Shown here: positions 33,085-42,450 of the stretch, piece by piece | How the letters are laid out: each line of letters begins with the position of its first letter | Numbering within the stretch: the first letter of the stretch is position 1 | From: Mycobacterium sp. 852013-50091_SCH5140682 | GTDB taxonomy: Bacteria > Actinomycetota > Actinomycetes > Mycobacteriales > Mycobacteriaceae | Direction of reading: 5' to 3' | Length of the DNA stretch: 64,000 bases | Assembly (NCBI RefSeq): GCF_001665685.1 | Contig: NZ_LZTB01000104.1 | Location: 62,001 to 126,000 of the forward strand | Translations under genes and position numbers: made by a program | Notes under the pieces: model-generated | Database searches by the model: none | What the model was told of the DNA's origin: nothing | What the model saw: the letters and a program-made list of their open reading frames with translations, nothing else

Positions 33085-35456
33085 ATCATGTCGTGCTTGG
33101 TGAGCCAGCGCATGACGGGCCACCCCACGAAAACGGGCAGCCAGCACGTCAACACCCGGTAGAGCAGCACCGCGGGCACGGCGATCGCGGCAGGCAACCC
33201 GAACGCGGCCAGACCACCGATGAGGGCGGCCTCGACCGCGCCGACGCCGCCGGGCGTCGGGGCCGCCGACGCCAGCGTCCCACCGATCATCGTGACGACG
33301 GTGACCGTGACGAACGAGGTGGTCCCGCCGAACGCCTCGACGCTGGCCCACAGCGCGAGTGCGGCACCGAGAGTCGTTCCCCCCGCGCCCAACACGATCA
33401 GGCCGAGCCGCTTGGGCTCCTTGGCCAGATCGACGAGATCGTCGGTCACCTCCTTGAGCCGCGGCCGCACGGCCGTCGCGAGCCAGTGCCGCAGCTTCGG
33501 AACCGCCAAAAACCCACCGATCAAACCGAACGCCAGGCCCGCGATCAGGTACAGCACGGTCGCCGACGGAACGAAGTGCGACAGGTCCGCCCGTGCGCCC
33601 GCGGCGGTCGTGAACACAATCAGCAGCAGCACGTGCACGATCACCTGCACGGTCTGCTGCAGGGCCACCGCGGCCGTCGCACGCAGCGTGCTCAGCCCGC
33701 CCTTCTGCAGGAAGCGGGTGCTCAGGGCCAGACCGCCCACGCCGGCCGGTGTCGTCGTCGCAGCAAAGGTGTTGGCCACCTGCATGATCGCCAGGTGCCG
33801 GAAGCTGACCAGTCCGTCGGCGCACGCCCACAGCGCGGCCGCGGCTCCGAGGTAGGTCAGCGCCGAAACCGTCAGCCCGAGCAGCGCCCACCACCAGTTC
33901 GCGGTGCCCAGCTCGGAGAAGAACGTCGGCACGGTGCTGATGAACGGGTAGGCCACGTAGACCAGCGCGACCAGCAGCACCAGCTGGATCACCTGGTTGC
34001 GGGTGAACCGCGTGATGGTCTCGGCCTGGATCTGATCGGCGCCGGTCTGGTGCTTCACCTCGTCGCGGGCCCGGGCCATCACGGCCTTCGCGTCGGGGAC
34101 AGCGTCGCGCACCCGGCCCGGCACCGCGGCTTTGGTCAGCCGGCCGGACGCGGTCAGCACGGTCTCGCGGCCGAACGCCTCGATCGCCGCGCGCACCGCC
34201 GACGGTGCGTCGTACAGCGCCGAGGTGGTCACCAGCAGCTGTGCGATATCGGATTGCAGCTGGGTGTCGGTGGCCCCGTACTCGGCGCTGCCGAATCCGC
34301 CGAACAGCACCGCGCCGTCCTCGACGGTGATCTCGCGGCTGCGCAGGTCTCCGTGGGAGATCTGGTGGTCGTGCAGCATGCGCAAGGCGTTCCATACCTT
34401 CTGCACGCCTACCTCGTCGGTGCACTTGTCCAGCGGGAGGCCGCGTTTGGGATTGTGTGCATACAGCGTCCAGCCGCGTTCCAGCGCAGCCACCGACATC
34501 GTCGACGTGCTGGCCAGCGCGAGGTCGCCGATGGCGATCGCCATCAACGCGCGGTGTTCGACGGCGCGGCGCATCGATGTCTGCAGGGGCGCGGTTTCGT
34601 TGGCGCGCAACCGGAACTTGCTCCACAGCTGGCGCACCGCGCCGCCGCTGCGCTGGTTGGGCCCGTAGAGCTCGACCACCGCGGTGGCGGCAGGGTCCGG
34701 CGACGCCGCGTTGAGCAGCAGCGGCCCGGCGCCGGCGGGACGTAACACGGTGAATGAGGACACCGTGAAACCGCGGTGCGCCAATGCGCGCACGGCGCCG
34801 TCGAGCGGCACTTCCAGCGCGGGAGTGCCGACGACCAGGACCACCAGCGCGCCGACGAACCAGCCGACCGCCAAGCCGAGCAGCGTGCGGGCCGGCACCA
34901 CGGCGCTGACCACCAGATGGATGGGCACGAAGGCCAGCAGCAGCGTCCACCACCAGCGGCGCAGCCGCCGTGAGAGCCACGGGCCCGACACGGTCAGCAC
35001 CGCCGCGAGCATCGCGATCCAGCGTGGGTCGTCGAGGAACTGCGAAAGCTGGGTGTCGAGCCGGTCGGTCAGGTCGAAATGCCATTGCGGCGCGGCGATG
35101 CCGTTGCCGGTGATCGACAGCGAGAGGATCGCGATGAGACCGGCTGCCGCGTAGGCGCCGAGCAGTTTCCACTGCCGGGAGAGGACCAGGCTGACGAGGA
35201 TGATGAACGGCAGCGCCAGAATCGCGATGCCGTAGGCCAGGTACACCAGGTTGGACTGGGTGGGCGTGAGAACGCCGACGATCCGGGAGATCGACCGCTC
35301 GAGCGCCACCCACTCGTAGCGGGTGATCAGCGAGCTGGTGATGACCGTCGCGAGGAACAAGGTGGCCATCGCCAGGCGCAGAATGTCGTTGGTACGCCGG
35401 GTCAGTGGTTGCAGCAGGCTGCCGGTGACGGTGATATCCCGTCCGTCAACGCGCAT
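33081..35456 (-). CDS. MprF-like flippase-domain protein with kinase-like middle domain
   Basis: The 791-residue protein has an N-terminal block of about six membrane helices. A soluble middle region resembles a degenerate kinase fold (catalytic-loop-like HDHQISHGDLRSREI; FGGFGS where DFG would be). A C-terminal block of about seven helices matches the LPG_synthase_TM/UPF0104 domain (motifs TTPAGVGGLALS and APTPGGVGAVEA). The GNAT lysyltransferase domain of true MprF is absent. Such proteins are thought to move lipids across the membrane. The start is ATG 35456 behind GAAAGGGGG; an upstream ATG lacks such a site. Confidence 0.82.
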   Translation of the reverse strand: MRVDGRDITVTGSLLQPLTRRTNDILRLAMATLFLATVITSSLITRYEWVALERSISRIVGVLTPTQSNLVYLAYGIAILALPFIILVSLVLSRQWKLLGAYAAAGLIAILSLSITGNGIAAPQWHFDLTDRLDTQLSQFLDDPRWIAMLAAVLTVSGPWLSRRLRRWWWTLLLAFVPIHLVVSAVVPARTLLGLAVGWFVGALVVLVVGTPALEVPLDGAVRALAHRGFTVSSFTVLRPAGAGPLLLNAASPDPAATAVVELYGPNQRSGGAVRQLWSKFRLRANETAPLQTSMRRAVEHRALMAIAIGDLALASTSTMSVAALERGWTLYAHNPKRGLPLDKCTDEVGVQKVWNALRMLHDHQISHGDLRSREITVEDGAVLFGGFGSAEYGATDTQLQSDIAQLLVTTSALYDAPSAVRAAIEAFGRETVLTASGRLTKAAVPGRVRDAVPDAKAVMARARDEVKHQTGADQIQAETITRFTRNQVIQLVLLVALVYVAYPFISTVPTFFSELGTANWWWALLGLTVSALTYLGAAAALWACADGLVSFRHLAIMQVANTFAATTTPAGVGGLALSTRFLQKGGLSTLRATAAVALQQTVQVIVHVLLLIVFTTAAGARADLSHFVPSATVLYLIAGLAFGLIGGFLAVPKLRHWLATAVRPRLKEVTDDLVDLAKEPKRLGLIVLGAGGTTLGAALALWASVEAFGGTTSFVTVTVVTMIGGTLASAAPTPGGVGAVEAALIGGLAAFGLPAAIAVPAVLLYRVLTCWLPVFVGWPVMRWLTKHDMI

Positions 35457-35742
35457 GTTCCCCCTTTCGCGGCTCGCGACAAAGGTAACCGGCTGCATCG
35501 TCGATACCGGTCATTGGCTGTCGAGATACTCGCTCGAGCTGCGGCGGGTAATGCCGTGTTCCTCGGATGATTGGGTACGGCCAATCCGACGAGATGTGTC
35601 CAAGTGGTGTGGGCAGATGGAACCCGTAGCGCTGCCGTGGACAGGATTTCTGTTCTCATGGCTGTTGGTGGTGGTCCCGGCAGCTAGCCGTCCTCGCGGA
35701 CCATAATGTTGTCTGTCGGTGGGCGGTGGAACGCTGATCGTG

Positions 35743-37173
35743 ATGAGTCGACACACCACATTCCGCTACTGTCTGGATCCCACGGTCGAGCAGTACGAGG
35801 TGTTGGCACGGCATGCCGGGGCATCTCGCTTCGCGTTTAACCAGTGCCTACAGTTTGTGAAAGCTGCGCTCACTAACCGCAAAACCGATCCCAGCGTCGA
35901 AGTGCCATGGACCGGTTTCGACTTGATCAACACGTTCAACGCCTGGAAGAAGTCCGAGGCCGCAGGCCGGGTCTTCACTGTCGACGGCGACGGTGTGGCC
36001 GAGACAACGGTGACCGGACTGGCATGGCGTCGTGAGGTGTATCAGCAGGTTTTCGAGGAAGCCGCCGTCGACGTGAGCAAGGGCCTGACCGCGTGGTCAA
36101 ACTCCCGTAGTGGCAAGCGGAAAGGTAGTCGGGTTGGTTTCCCGCGGTTCAAGAAGAAGGCAGGCGACGTCGCGTCGTTTCGGCTGCGCAATAAGCACGC
36201 GAAAGGCAAACCAGCGGCGATTCGAGTCGGGGATAACAACCGGCCCCGCTCGGTGACCTTGCCCGGCGTGGGTTCGATCGCTGTGCGCGACGACACCCGT
36301 AGGTTGCGACGCATGCTCGCCACCGGGCGGGCGAAAATCCTGTTCTCCACCATTAGCCGTCGCGGAGGACGGTGGTGGGTCGCGCTCAACGTCGAAGCTG
36401 CCGACCTGCATCCGGCGCAACAGCACCCGGTTTGTGACCGCGTCACCGAGGACGGCTGGGTGGGCGTGGACCTCGGCTTGACCACGTTTCTGGTGGCCGC
36501 CACCGCCGACGGTACCGAGGTCGCACGCGTCACTAACGCGCCAAAAGCGTTGTCCGCCGGGCTCAAACAGCAGCGACGATTGTCGAAGTCGTTGTCACGC
36601 AAGAAGAAGGGATCACATCATCGTAAGGATGCCGTTGCCAGGTTGGGCCGGCATCATCACCGTGTCGCCAATATGCGCCGCCACTTCCTGCACCAGGTGT
36701 CTAACGAATTGGTCAAGACCCACGACCGGCTCGTAATTGAGAACCTTAATGTCACCGGAATGCTGCGCAACCATCGGTTGGCCCGCGCGATTTCCGATGC
36801 CGGCTGGTCGGAGTTCGCCCGGCTGCTCACTTACAAACAGGTATGGCGCGGTGGTCAGCTGATCGAAGCCGACCGCTGGTACCCGTCGACCCGTCTGTGC
36901 CCCCACTGCGGGGCAGTTAACAGCGCGATGACGCTGGCAGATCGGGTGTTCACATGCGGTTGCGGGTATTCGGCCGACCGTGACCGGAATGCGGCGACGA
37001 ACCTGGCCCGATGGGGTCAGGCCCATTACAACCTTCACCGATCCCCGGACCCCAAAGCAGGAGGCCGGGCCACCAATGTCCGCCGACGGGACGGCGCTGA
37101 CCAACACCCTCGTGTTGGTGAAACCAGCCCGGTTGACGCGGGAACCGACGTTCACACTGCGCCCGCGGCGTGA
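35743..37173 (+). CDS. tnpB: TnpB RNA-guided nuclease-like protein of an IS605/IS607-type element
   Basis: The 476-residue protein has the N-terminal helix-turn-helix, a RuvC core with intact acids (Asp in VGVDLGL, Glu in VIENLN, Asp in SADRDRNAA) and a zinc ribbon (CPHCGAVN and CGCG). Proteins of this family are RNA-guided DNA endonucleases that help the element persist. No tnpA recombinase is adjacent, so this is an orphan tnpB. The start may be ATG 35743 or GTG 35740. All catalytic residues appear present, so it could be active. Confidence 0.92.
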   Translation: MSRHTTFRYCLDPTVEQYEVLARHAGASRFAFNQCLQFVKAALTNRKTDPSVEVPWTGFDLINTFNAWKKSEAAGRVFTVDGDGVAETTVTGLAWRREVYQQVFEEAAVDVSKGLTAWSNSRSGKRKGSRVGFPRFKKKAGDVASFRLRNKHAKGKPAAIRVGDNNRPRSVTLPGVGSIAVRDDTRRLRRMLATGRAKILFSTISRRGGRWWVALNVEAADLHPAQQHPVCDRVTEDGWVGVDLGLTTFLVAATADGTEVARVTNAPKALSAGLKQQRRLSKSLSRKKKGSHHRKDAVARLGRHHHRVANMRRHFLHQVSNELVKTHDRLVIENLNVTGMLRNHRLARAISDAGWSEFARLLTYKQVWRGGQLIEADRWYPSTRLCPHCGAVNSAMTLADRVFTCGCGYSADRDRNAATNLARWGQAHYNLHRSPDPKAGGRATNVRRRDGADQHPRVGETSPVDAGTDVHTAPAA

Positions 37174-37230
37174 ACTGACGACGCCCGAGAAGGGCGGTGC
37201 CGAACACTCAACCAAGTCGTCCGACACGCT
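37000..37230 (+). ncRNA. candidate guide RNA (omega/reRNA) at the tnpB 3' end
   Basis: TnpB genes usually overlap a structured RNA whose scaffold includes the 3' end of the gene. Here the last 170 bases of the frame hold a hairpin CCAACAC/GTGTTGG (37101-37118) and further GC-rich inverted segments. Translation beyond the zinc ribbon is low-complexity, as expected where RNA structure is selected. The right element end and therefore the guide start cannot be fixed by eye. Confidence 0.35.
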
Positions 37231-37311
37231 TTATGAGAGGATCGGCGTATTGACGCACCGGCGTGACGAATCCGCTTGGCGCACAGCACACCGAACTCAT
37301 TGGAGCCTTAG

Positions 37312-38943
37312 ATGCGTGCCCGTCGAATACCTGAACCTCTTGTCGCCGCGGTCCTTGTGCTCGGCACTGTGCTGGCCACGCTGGCCGTCATCGGTGCGCT
37401 GTCGGGTGCCACCCGGTGGCCCACCGCAGCCGTGATCGGTGTCGGCGTCATCGTCGGCGTCGTGTTCGGCGTCGCGAGTTGGGCGGTCTCGGGCGGACGC
37501 TCGGCGGTGGTCGGACGCTTGGCTGTCGCCGTGGCGGTCGGTGCGGTGGTCGGTGAGCTCGCGGCCATGGTGGTGTTCGGCGGCTCGATCGACCGGGTGC
37601 TGGCCGAGCAGGCGTCGGCCGCGCCGACTGTCACCACGGCCGCTGCCGAGCTGGATCAGGCGCGGGCGGCCCGGAGCAAGCTCGATGACGCCGTCACGCA
37701 GGCGGCCCAGCGCCGGGACGAGGCGCTGGTGGTGGCGCGCTGCGAATTCAACCCGTCTCCGCAGTGCCCGCAGGTCCGCATCACCGGAGTGCCGGGCGCC
37801 GGCCCCGAGACCCGCACTGCCGACGACTTCCTCGCCGACACCCAGCGGGATCTGGATACCGCGGTCGCTGACCGGGACGGCCGGGCCGCCGGCTTGGACG
37901 CACAGATCTCGGCGGGGGAGCAGACGCTCGCGCAGGCCCGCGCGGCGGCGACGGCCGGCGGCGTGGGCGCGCGGTGGCTCGCGATGAACAGCTACACCTT
38001 CAGCCATCCGGGTGCGCTCGCGCTGCGGCTGTTGGTGGTCGGGTTCTTCGTGCTGCTGAGCGCGTTGCCGCTGATCCTGCGCTTGTGGCGAGGGGAGACG
38101 ACGCCCGAGCGCGTCGACGATGCCCGCGCCGAACAGGAACGCGCCGAGCTCGACGCCGACACCGCGATCGCCGTCAAACGTGCTCAGGTGCGGGCGACCA
38201 TCGACGAGATGTGGGCCGAGCAAGAGCTGACCCGCGCGCAACTGGCCATCGAGGCGCAGAACGAGATCGACCGCGAACAGCAGCGCCGCCGGGTCGTCGC
38301 GGCGCTCGACGCACCGATGCCCGAGCCGCTGCAGGCGCAGGTGCCCCCGCGGCCCGTCACGGCGCACCGGCCGGTCGAAGAGCCGCGGCCCGAGCTGATC
38401 GAGGCGACGCCCGCCGAGCCGGTCGCCGATCTGTACCTGCCGATCGCGGCTGCGGCCGAGGCCGCGAGCTTCGCGGCGCAGGACACCGAGGGCGACCACC
38501 TCCCGGTTCCGGCCCAGACGGGACAGCTGGACACCTCCGCTGAGGCGGTTCAGCCGAAGCGTGGCCCGGCACTTCCCGGTATTCCGAACATTCCCGTCAT
38601 TCCCGATGTCACCAAGGCCGCGGTGCGCTGGCTGCGGCCGTTCGTGCCGCCGATCGTCGCCGGTGCCATCGACAACGCCACCAAGCCCATCCGGCAGGTC
38701 TTCGAGGAAACCGAGGAAATCCACCTCACCGTCAAACGCACGCACAAGGTCACCGTCGAGACCGAGGCGCAACCGGCCTCTGCGGCGACCCCGACAGCCG
38801 CCGCCGACCCCTTCGCCGAAGCCTGGCCCACGCACGTCCCGAGCGGGCGTATCGAATCCCAGCGGGGTTCGGCGCTCGGCGGCGGGCGCGAGCGCGGCCA
38901 GCTATCTGATTCGAGTGGCCCGCGGCAATTACCACCCGCGTAA
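37312..38943 (+). CDS. DUF4407 domain membrane protein
   Basis: The 543-residue protein has three N-terminal hydrophobic segments (residues 10-90). A coiled-coil-like Ala/Asp/Arg region follows with two cysteines (RCEFNPSPQCPQ), then a membrane helix near 233-255 (ALRLLVVGFFVLLSALPLIL), a long charged helix and a Pro-rich tail. This matches actinobacterial DUF4407 proteins. No function is established that I know of. It follows the TnpB element by about 140 bases. Confidence 0.78.
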   Translation: MRARRIPEPLVAAVLVLGTVLATLAVIGALSGATRWPTAAVIGVGVIVGVVFGVASWAVSGGRSAVVGRLAVAVAVGAVVGELAAMVVFGGSIDRVLAEQASAAPTVTTAAAELDQARAARSKLDDAVTQAAQRRDEALVVARCEFNPSPQCPQVRITGVPGAGPETRTADDFLADTQRDLDTAVADRDGRAAGLDAQISAGEQTLAQARAAATAGGVGARWLAMNSYTFSHPGALALRLLVVGFFVLLSALPLILRLWRGETTPERVDDARAEQERAELDADTAIAVKRAQVRATIDEMWAEQELTRAQLAIEAQNEIDREQQRRRVVAALDAPMPEPLQAQVPPRPVTAHRPVEEPRPELIEATPAEPVADLYLPIAAAAEAASFAAQDTEGDHLPVPAQTGQLDTSAEAVQPKRGPALPGIPNIPVIPDVTKAAVRWLRPFVPPIVAGAIDNATKPIRQVFEETEEIHLTVKRTHKVTVETEAQPASAATPTAAADPFAEAWPTHVPSGRIESQRGSALGGGRERGQLSDSSGPRQLPPA

Positions 38944-39026
38944 GCCGCCTCGGAGACACATGCGCCCTCGGTGATGTAACTTCGATCGACACAGCGGCGC
39001 AGGGGCCCGCGCCGAGAGGGAAAGCG

Positions 39027-40832
39027 GTGGAGACGACACCCTTTGGCCACTATCAGCTGCGAAAGCTGATCGGCCGCGGCGGTATGGGCGAGGTCTACGA
39101 GGCCTTCGACACCAACACCGATCGCATCGTCGCGCTCAAAGTACTGCCCGCACACCTGGCGCAAGACGCCTCGTTCCAGGAGCGATTCCGCAAAGAATCG
39201 CACGCCGCGGCCGGCGTCAACGATCCGCATGTGGTGCCCATCCACGGCTTCGGCGAGATCGACGGCCGCCTGTATCTCGACATGCGTCTGATCGAGGGCC
39301 GCAACCTCGGGGCCATCCTGGCCAAGGCCGAGCAACCGGTGAAACCGGCGTTCGCGGTGAGCGTCGTCGAGCAGGTTGCCGATGCGCTCGACGCCGCTCA
39401 TCACGCGGGCCTGATCCATCGGGACGTCAAACCGTCGAACATTCTCATCACCGACCACGACTTCGTGTATTTGATCGACTTCGGTCTGGCGCGCACGGCC
39501 GGCGAGGCGGGCATGACGACGGCAGGCAACACCCTGGGGACGCTGGCCTACATGGCGCCCGAGCGGTTCGACTCAGCGGGCAAGACCGATCCGCGGTCAG
39601 ATATCTACGCGCTGGCATGTGTGCTCTATGAATGCCTGACGGGCGCGCGGCCCTATCCGGTCGACAGCCTTGAACAGCAGATCGCCGGGCACATGGTGCA
39701 GCCGGTGCCGCGGCCGTCGGCCATCGATCCCCGGCTCGCGGCGTTCGACGAGGTCATCGCCAAAGGCATGGCCAAGAAGCCGGCCAAGCGGTATCAGGCC
39801 GCGGGCGAGTTGGCGGCCGCCGCACGCCACGCGCTGAGCGTGCCGGTCCGTACCACGGGCCGCTCGGGGCGCCATTCGGCCCAGCGGGTCAAGGCGCGGC
39901 CAGGGGTCCGGTTGCCGCGAAAGCTACTGGCCATCGCGGCTGCGACGGTGGTGGTGGCTGCTGTGGGCGCGGTCGGGGTCTGGCAGTTGCGCGGCGGCAA
40001 TCGGGGGCCCGGGCTGGCTGACACGTCGTCGGCCTCCGGTCGGGTGGCTGAGCCGTCAGGCGCGGTCCCGGCGATCGCCGCGACGGTGCCGCAGCAGATC
40101 CGCGACACCGGACGCCTGGTCATCGGCGTCAACGTGCCCTACGCACCACTCGAGTTCAAGAACTCCGGCGGTGACCTCATCGGCTTCGACGTCGACCTGA
40201 TGAAAGCGATGACTCGAGTGCTCGGGTTGACGCCCGACTTCCGGGAGACGGGCTTCGACGGCGTGCTGCCCTCGGTGCGGGACGGCAATTTCAACGTCGG
40301 GATGGCGGCGATGACCGATACCGCCGAGCGTGAACGGCAGGCCGACTTCGTCACCTATCTGAACGCGGGCACCCTCTGGGCGCAGCGCACCGGGTCGAGC
40401 GTGGACCCGACGGCGGCGTGCGGTCTGCGGGTCGCGGTGAAGTACGGCACGATTCAGGACACCAAAGAGATCCCGGCCAAGAGCGACACCTGCGTGGCGG
40501 CCGGCCTCTCGCCGATTCAGAAGGTGCAGTTGACCCGCCAGGACGAGGTCACCGCCGCACTGGTCGCCGGGGACGCCGACGCGATGACGGCGGATTCGCC
40601 GGTGACGGGGTTCGCGATCAAGCTCAGCGGCGGGGCGCTGCAGCCCGCCGGTGAGGTCTTCGACTCCGCGCCGTACGGCTGGCCAGTGGCCAAGGGCTCC
40701 GCGCTCGCCGATTCGTTGCGGCAGGCCTTGGAGCAGCTCATCGCGACCGGCGAATACCGCACCATCGTGACCAAATGGGGCCTGGACAAGGGCATGATCG
40801 ATCACCCGGTGATCAACGGCGCCCTGCACTGA
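39027..40832 (+). CDS. Ser/Thr protein kinase fused to a solute-binding domain
   Basis: The 601-residue protein starts at GTG 39027. Residues 8-268 are a complete PknB-type kinase: glycine loop GRGGMGEV, Lys38, HRDVKPSN at 131-138, DFG at 151-153 and APE in MAPER. A membrane helix (300-319) leads to an extracytoplasmic SBP_bac_3 domain (about 360-590), the type that binds amino acids in ABC importers. No permease genes are nearby, so the binding domain most likely senses an amino-acid-like ligand and controls the kinase directly. Confidence 0.92.
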   Translation: METTPFGHYQLRKLIGRGGMGEVYEAFDTNTDRIVALKVLPAHLAQDASFQERFRKESHAAAGVNDPHVVPIHGFGEIDGRLYLDMRLIEGRNLGAILAKAEQPVKPAFAVSVVEQVADALDAAHHAGLIHRDVKPSNILITDHDFVYLIDFGLARTAGEAGMTTAGNTLGTLAYMAPERFDSAGKTDPRSDIYALACVLYECLTGARPYPVDSLEQQIAGHMVQPVPRPSAIDPRLAAFDEVIAKGMAKKPAKRYQAAGELAAAARHALSVPVRTTGRSGRHSAQRVKARPGVRLPRKLLAIAAATVVVAAVGAVGVWQLRGGNRGPGLADTSSASGRVAEPSGAVPAIAATVPQQIRDTGRLVIGVNVPYAPLEFKNSGGDLIGFDVDLMKAMTRVLGLTPDFRETGFDGVLPSVRDGNFNVGMAAMTDTAERERQADFVTYLNAGTLWAQRTGSSVDPTAACGLRVAVKYGTIQDTKEIPAKSDTCVAAGLSPIQKVQLTRQDEVTAALVAGDADAMTADSPVTGFAIKLSGGALQPAGEVFDSAPYGWPVAKGSALADSLRQALEQLIATGEYRTIVTKWGLDKGMIDHPVINGALH

Positions 40833-40835
40833 CGC

Positions 40836-41498
40836 TCAGAGTGAGTTGCGGCCGCCGATGGTCTTGGCCAGCTGGACGACCTGGTTGTCGGTGACGTCGG
40901 TGCCGCTGATCCGGACGTCGACGACGACGTTGTCGGCAACCAGAACCGCGCGCCGGTCGCCGTACCCCGGGTAATCCGGTCGCTCGTCGTGCGTCACGTC
41001 GACGCCGTCGACCCGCCCGGGCGCGGCCATGACGTATTGATAGGACTTGCTGCTGCCGCCATCGGTCATGGACAGCGTGTCGCCGGCGCACTGGCGCCAC
41101 AGCCCGACCGTCTTCGCCGCGACGGCGCGGGCGGCGGCGGGGGTGTCGAACATCGCGACCGCCTGGTCGACTTCCAAACTGTCGGTGTCATCGGCGAACT
41201 GGGTTTCGCGGAAGTTCGTGTAACCGCTGCCCTGATACACCGAATCCATGGCGTTGCCGATGACGGGCACGCACTCGGGGCGCGACGCACGTTCGCCGGC
41301 GTCGAGCTTGGCGGGTTGGCGCAGCGCGGTCTTCGAGCGCAGGCCCGTGGTGCTCATGATGGTGTTGAGTTCGGATTCGCTGGCCAGCATGCTGCCCAGC
41401 ACATCGACCTGCGGGGTGGCCACGTCGTGCACGGTGCGGGTGCACCCGGTCACCACCAGCAGTCCCGCCAGGGCCAGGGCAGCACCGGTTTTGCTCAT
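40836..41498 (-). CDS. sensor-domain lipoprotein, PknH-C-like
   Basis: The 220-residue protein has a lipoprotein signal (LAGLLVVTGC) and a domain resembling the extracytoplasmic part of mycobacterial PknH. Features include cysteines in RPECVPV and RQCAGD, the AVAMFDTPAAARA segment, and a C-terminal VQLAKTIGGR. Free-standing relatives are frequent in mycobacteria. I start it at ATG 41498 with AAAGGTGA upstream. It converges on the kinase-SBP gene with a three-base gap. Confidence 0.82.
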   Translation of the reverse strand: MSKTGAALALAGLLVVTGCTRTVHDVATPQVDVLGSMLASESELNTIMSTTGLRSKTALRQPAKLDAGERASRPECVPVIGNAMDSVYQGSGYTNFRETQFADDTDSLEVDQAVAMFDTPAAARAVAAKTVGLWRQCAGDTLSMTDGGSSKSYQYVMAAPGRVDGVDVTHDERPDYPGYGDRRAVLVADNVVVDVRISGTDVTDNQVVQLAKTIGGRNSL

Positions 41499-41569
41499 CA
41501 GTTCACCTTTCGGGTCCGGTGCTGATCCTAATCCCGCATGGCGGCCGGTTCGCGCGGCAGTTTTTGGCG

Positions 41570-42346
41570 TCAGACCAGTTCGGTGGCCGGTGCCGACGGA
41601 GGCACGATGCCGCAGGCCGCGGCGAACTGGACCGGGTTGAGCCCGTCGGCGGAATTCATGTCGCAATTCCCGAAAGGTGGTGCCCCTTCGGGCAATCCAC
41701 CGCCGAAGCCGCTGCCGTCGGTGTACTGGTGGGCGACCTTGCCGGGGTACGGCGGGTTACCGCCGTAACTGGCGATGATGAGCCGCAGGCCGGTCGGCTT
41801 GGTGCGCCACATGGCGTTGAGGTCGTAGATGTTGCCGTATCCGATGATCCGGGCCGGGCTTCCGGCGTAGTCCGCCAAGTTCCAGTACAGCTGGTTGATC
41901 CAGGAGGATCCGTCGCCGGTCGGGTTGCCGCCCTGTTCGACGTCCAGCATGAGGGCGACGCGGGGATGCAGCCCGCCATTGGCGTCGATCATTGACCGCA
42001 CGGTGTCGGCATTGGCCCGCCAATTGGGGCGGCAGTAGGTGTAGACGATGCCGAACACCAATTTGCCGTCGTCGAGCGCCTTGCGCATCCAGGCGTAGTT
42101 GGCAGCGAAATTGTGGTCACGGTAGGTCCCGTCGCTGACCCGGATCGACAGCACCGCGTACGGATAGCTGTCGTCGACCACCCGCTGAAACTCCGAGACG
42201 TCGGCAAACAGGGTGTCGGTGACCGGCACAACGGCGGCCGTCAACTCTTCCTGCGGAGATTTGCGGCGGCGCGGATGCGTCGAGCGCGACTGCCGTTCGG
42301 CGGGCGACCGGCCCGAGACCATCTGTTTCGTAACTCCGCTCGTCAT
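41570..42346 (-). CDS. GH25-like glycoside hydrolase domain protein
   Basis: The 258-residue protein has a basic, possibly disordered N-terminus of about 40 residues. A beta/alpha-barrel-type domain follows, beginning TLFADVSEFQRVV and containing VFGIVYTYCRPNW and VALMLDVEQGG. The DVSEFQ and LDVEQ acids match the active-site pattern of GH25 lysozymes. Homologues occur in mycobacteria and as parts of mycobacteriophage lysins. No signal peptide is clear. The start at ATG 42346 follows GGCGGAAG. Confidence 0.72.
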   Translation of the reverse strand: MTSGVTKQMVSGRSPAERQSRSTHPRRRKSPQEELTAAVVPVTDTLFADVSEFQRVVDDSYPYAVLSIRVSDGTYRDHNFAANYAWMRKALDDGKLVFGIVYTYCRPNWRANADTVRSMIDANGGLHPRVALMLDVEQGGNPTGDGSSWINQLYWNLADYAGSPARIIGYGNIYDLNAMWRTKPTGLRLIIASYGGNPPYPGKVAHQYTDGSGFGGGLPEGAPPFGNCDMNSADGLNPVQFAAACGIVPPSAPATELV

Positions 42347-42450
42347 ACTTCCGCCACTGTCCACGCAGCCCAAACCGGGCCGCTCCCACCAGGATAGGTC
42401 GGAAATCCGGACGGCGCACAAGGCCGGTCCGGCGGCGGAACGCCGCGGGG

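Noticed and set aside
32524..35313. A 929-residue minus-strand frame across the flippase gene.
   Set aside because: It is a +1-type shadow rich in Arg, Ala and Gly; the overlapping 791-residue frame has real membrane domains.
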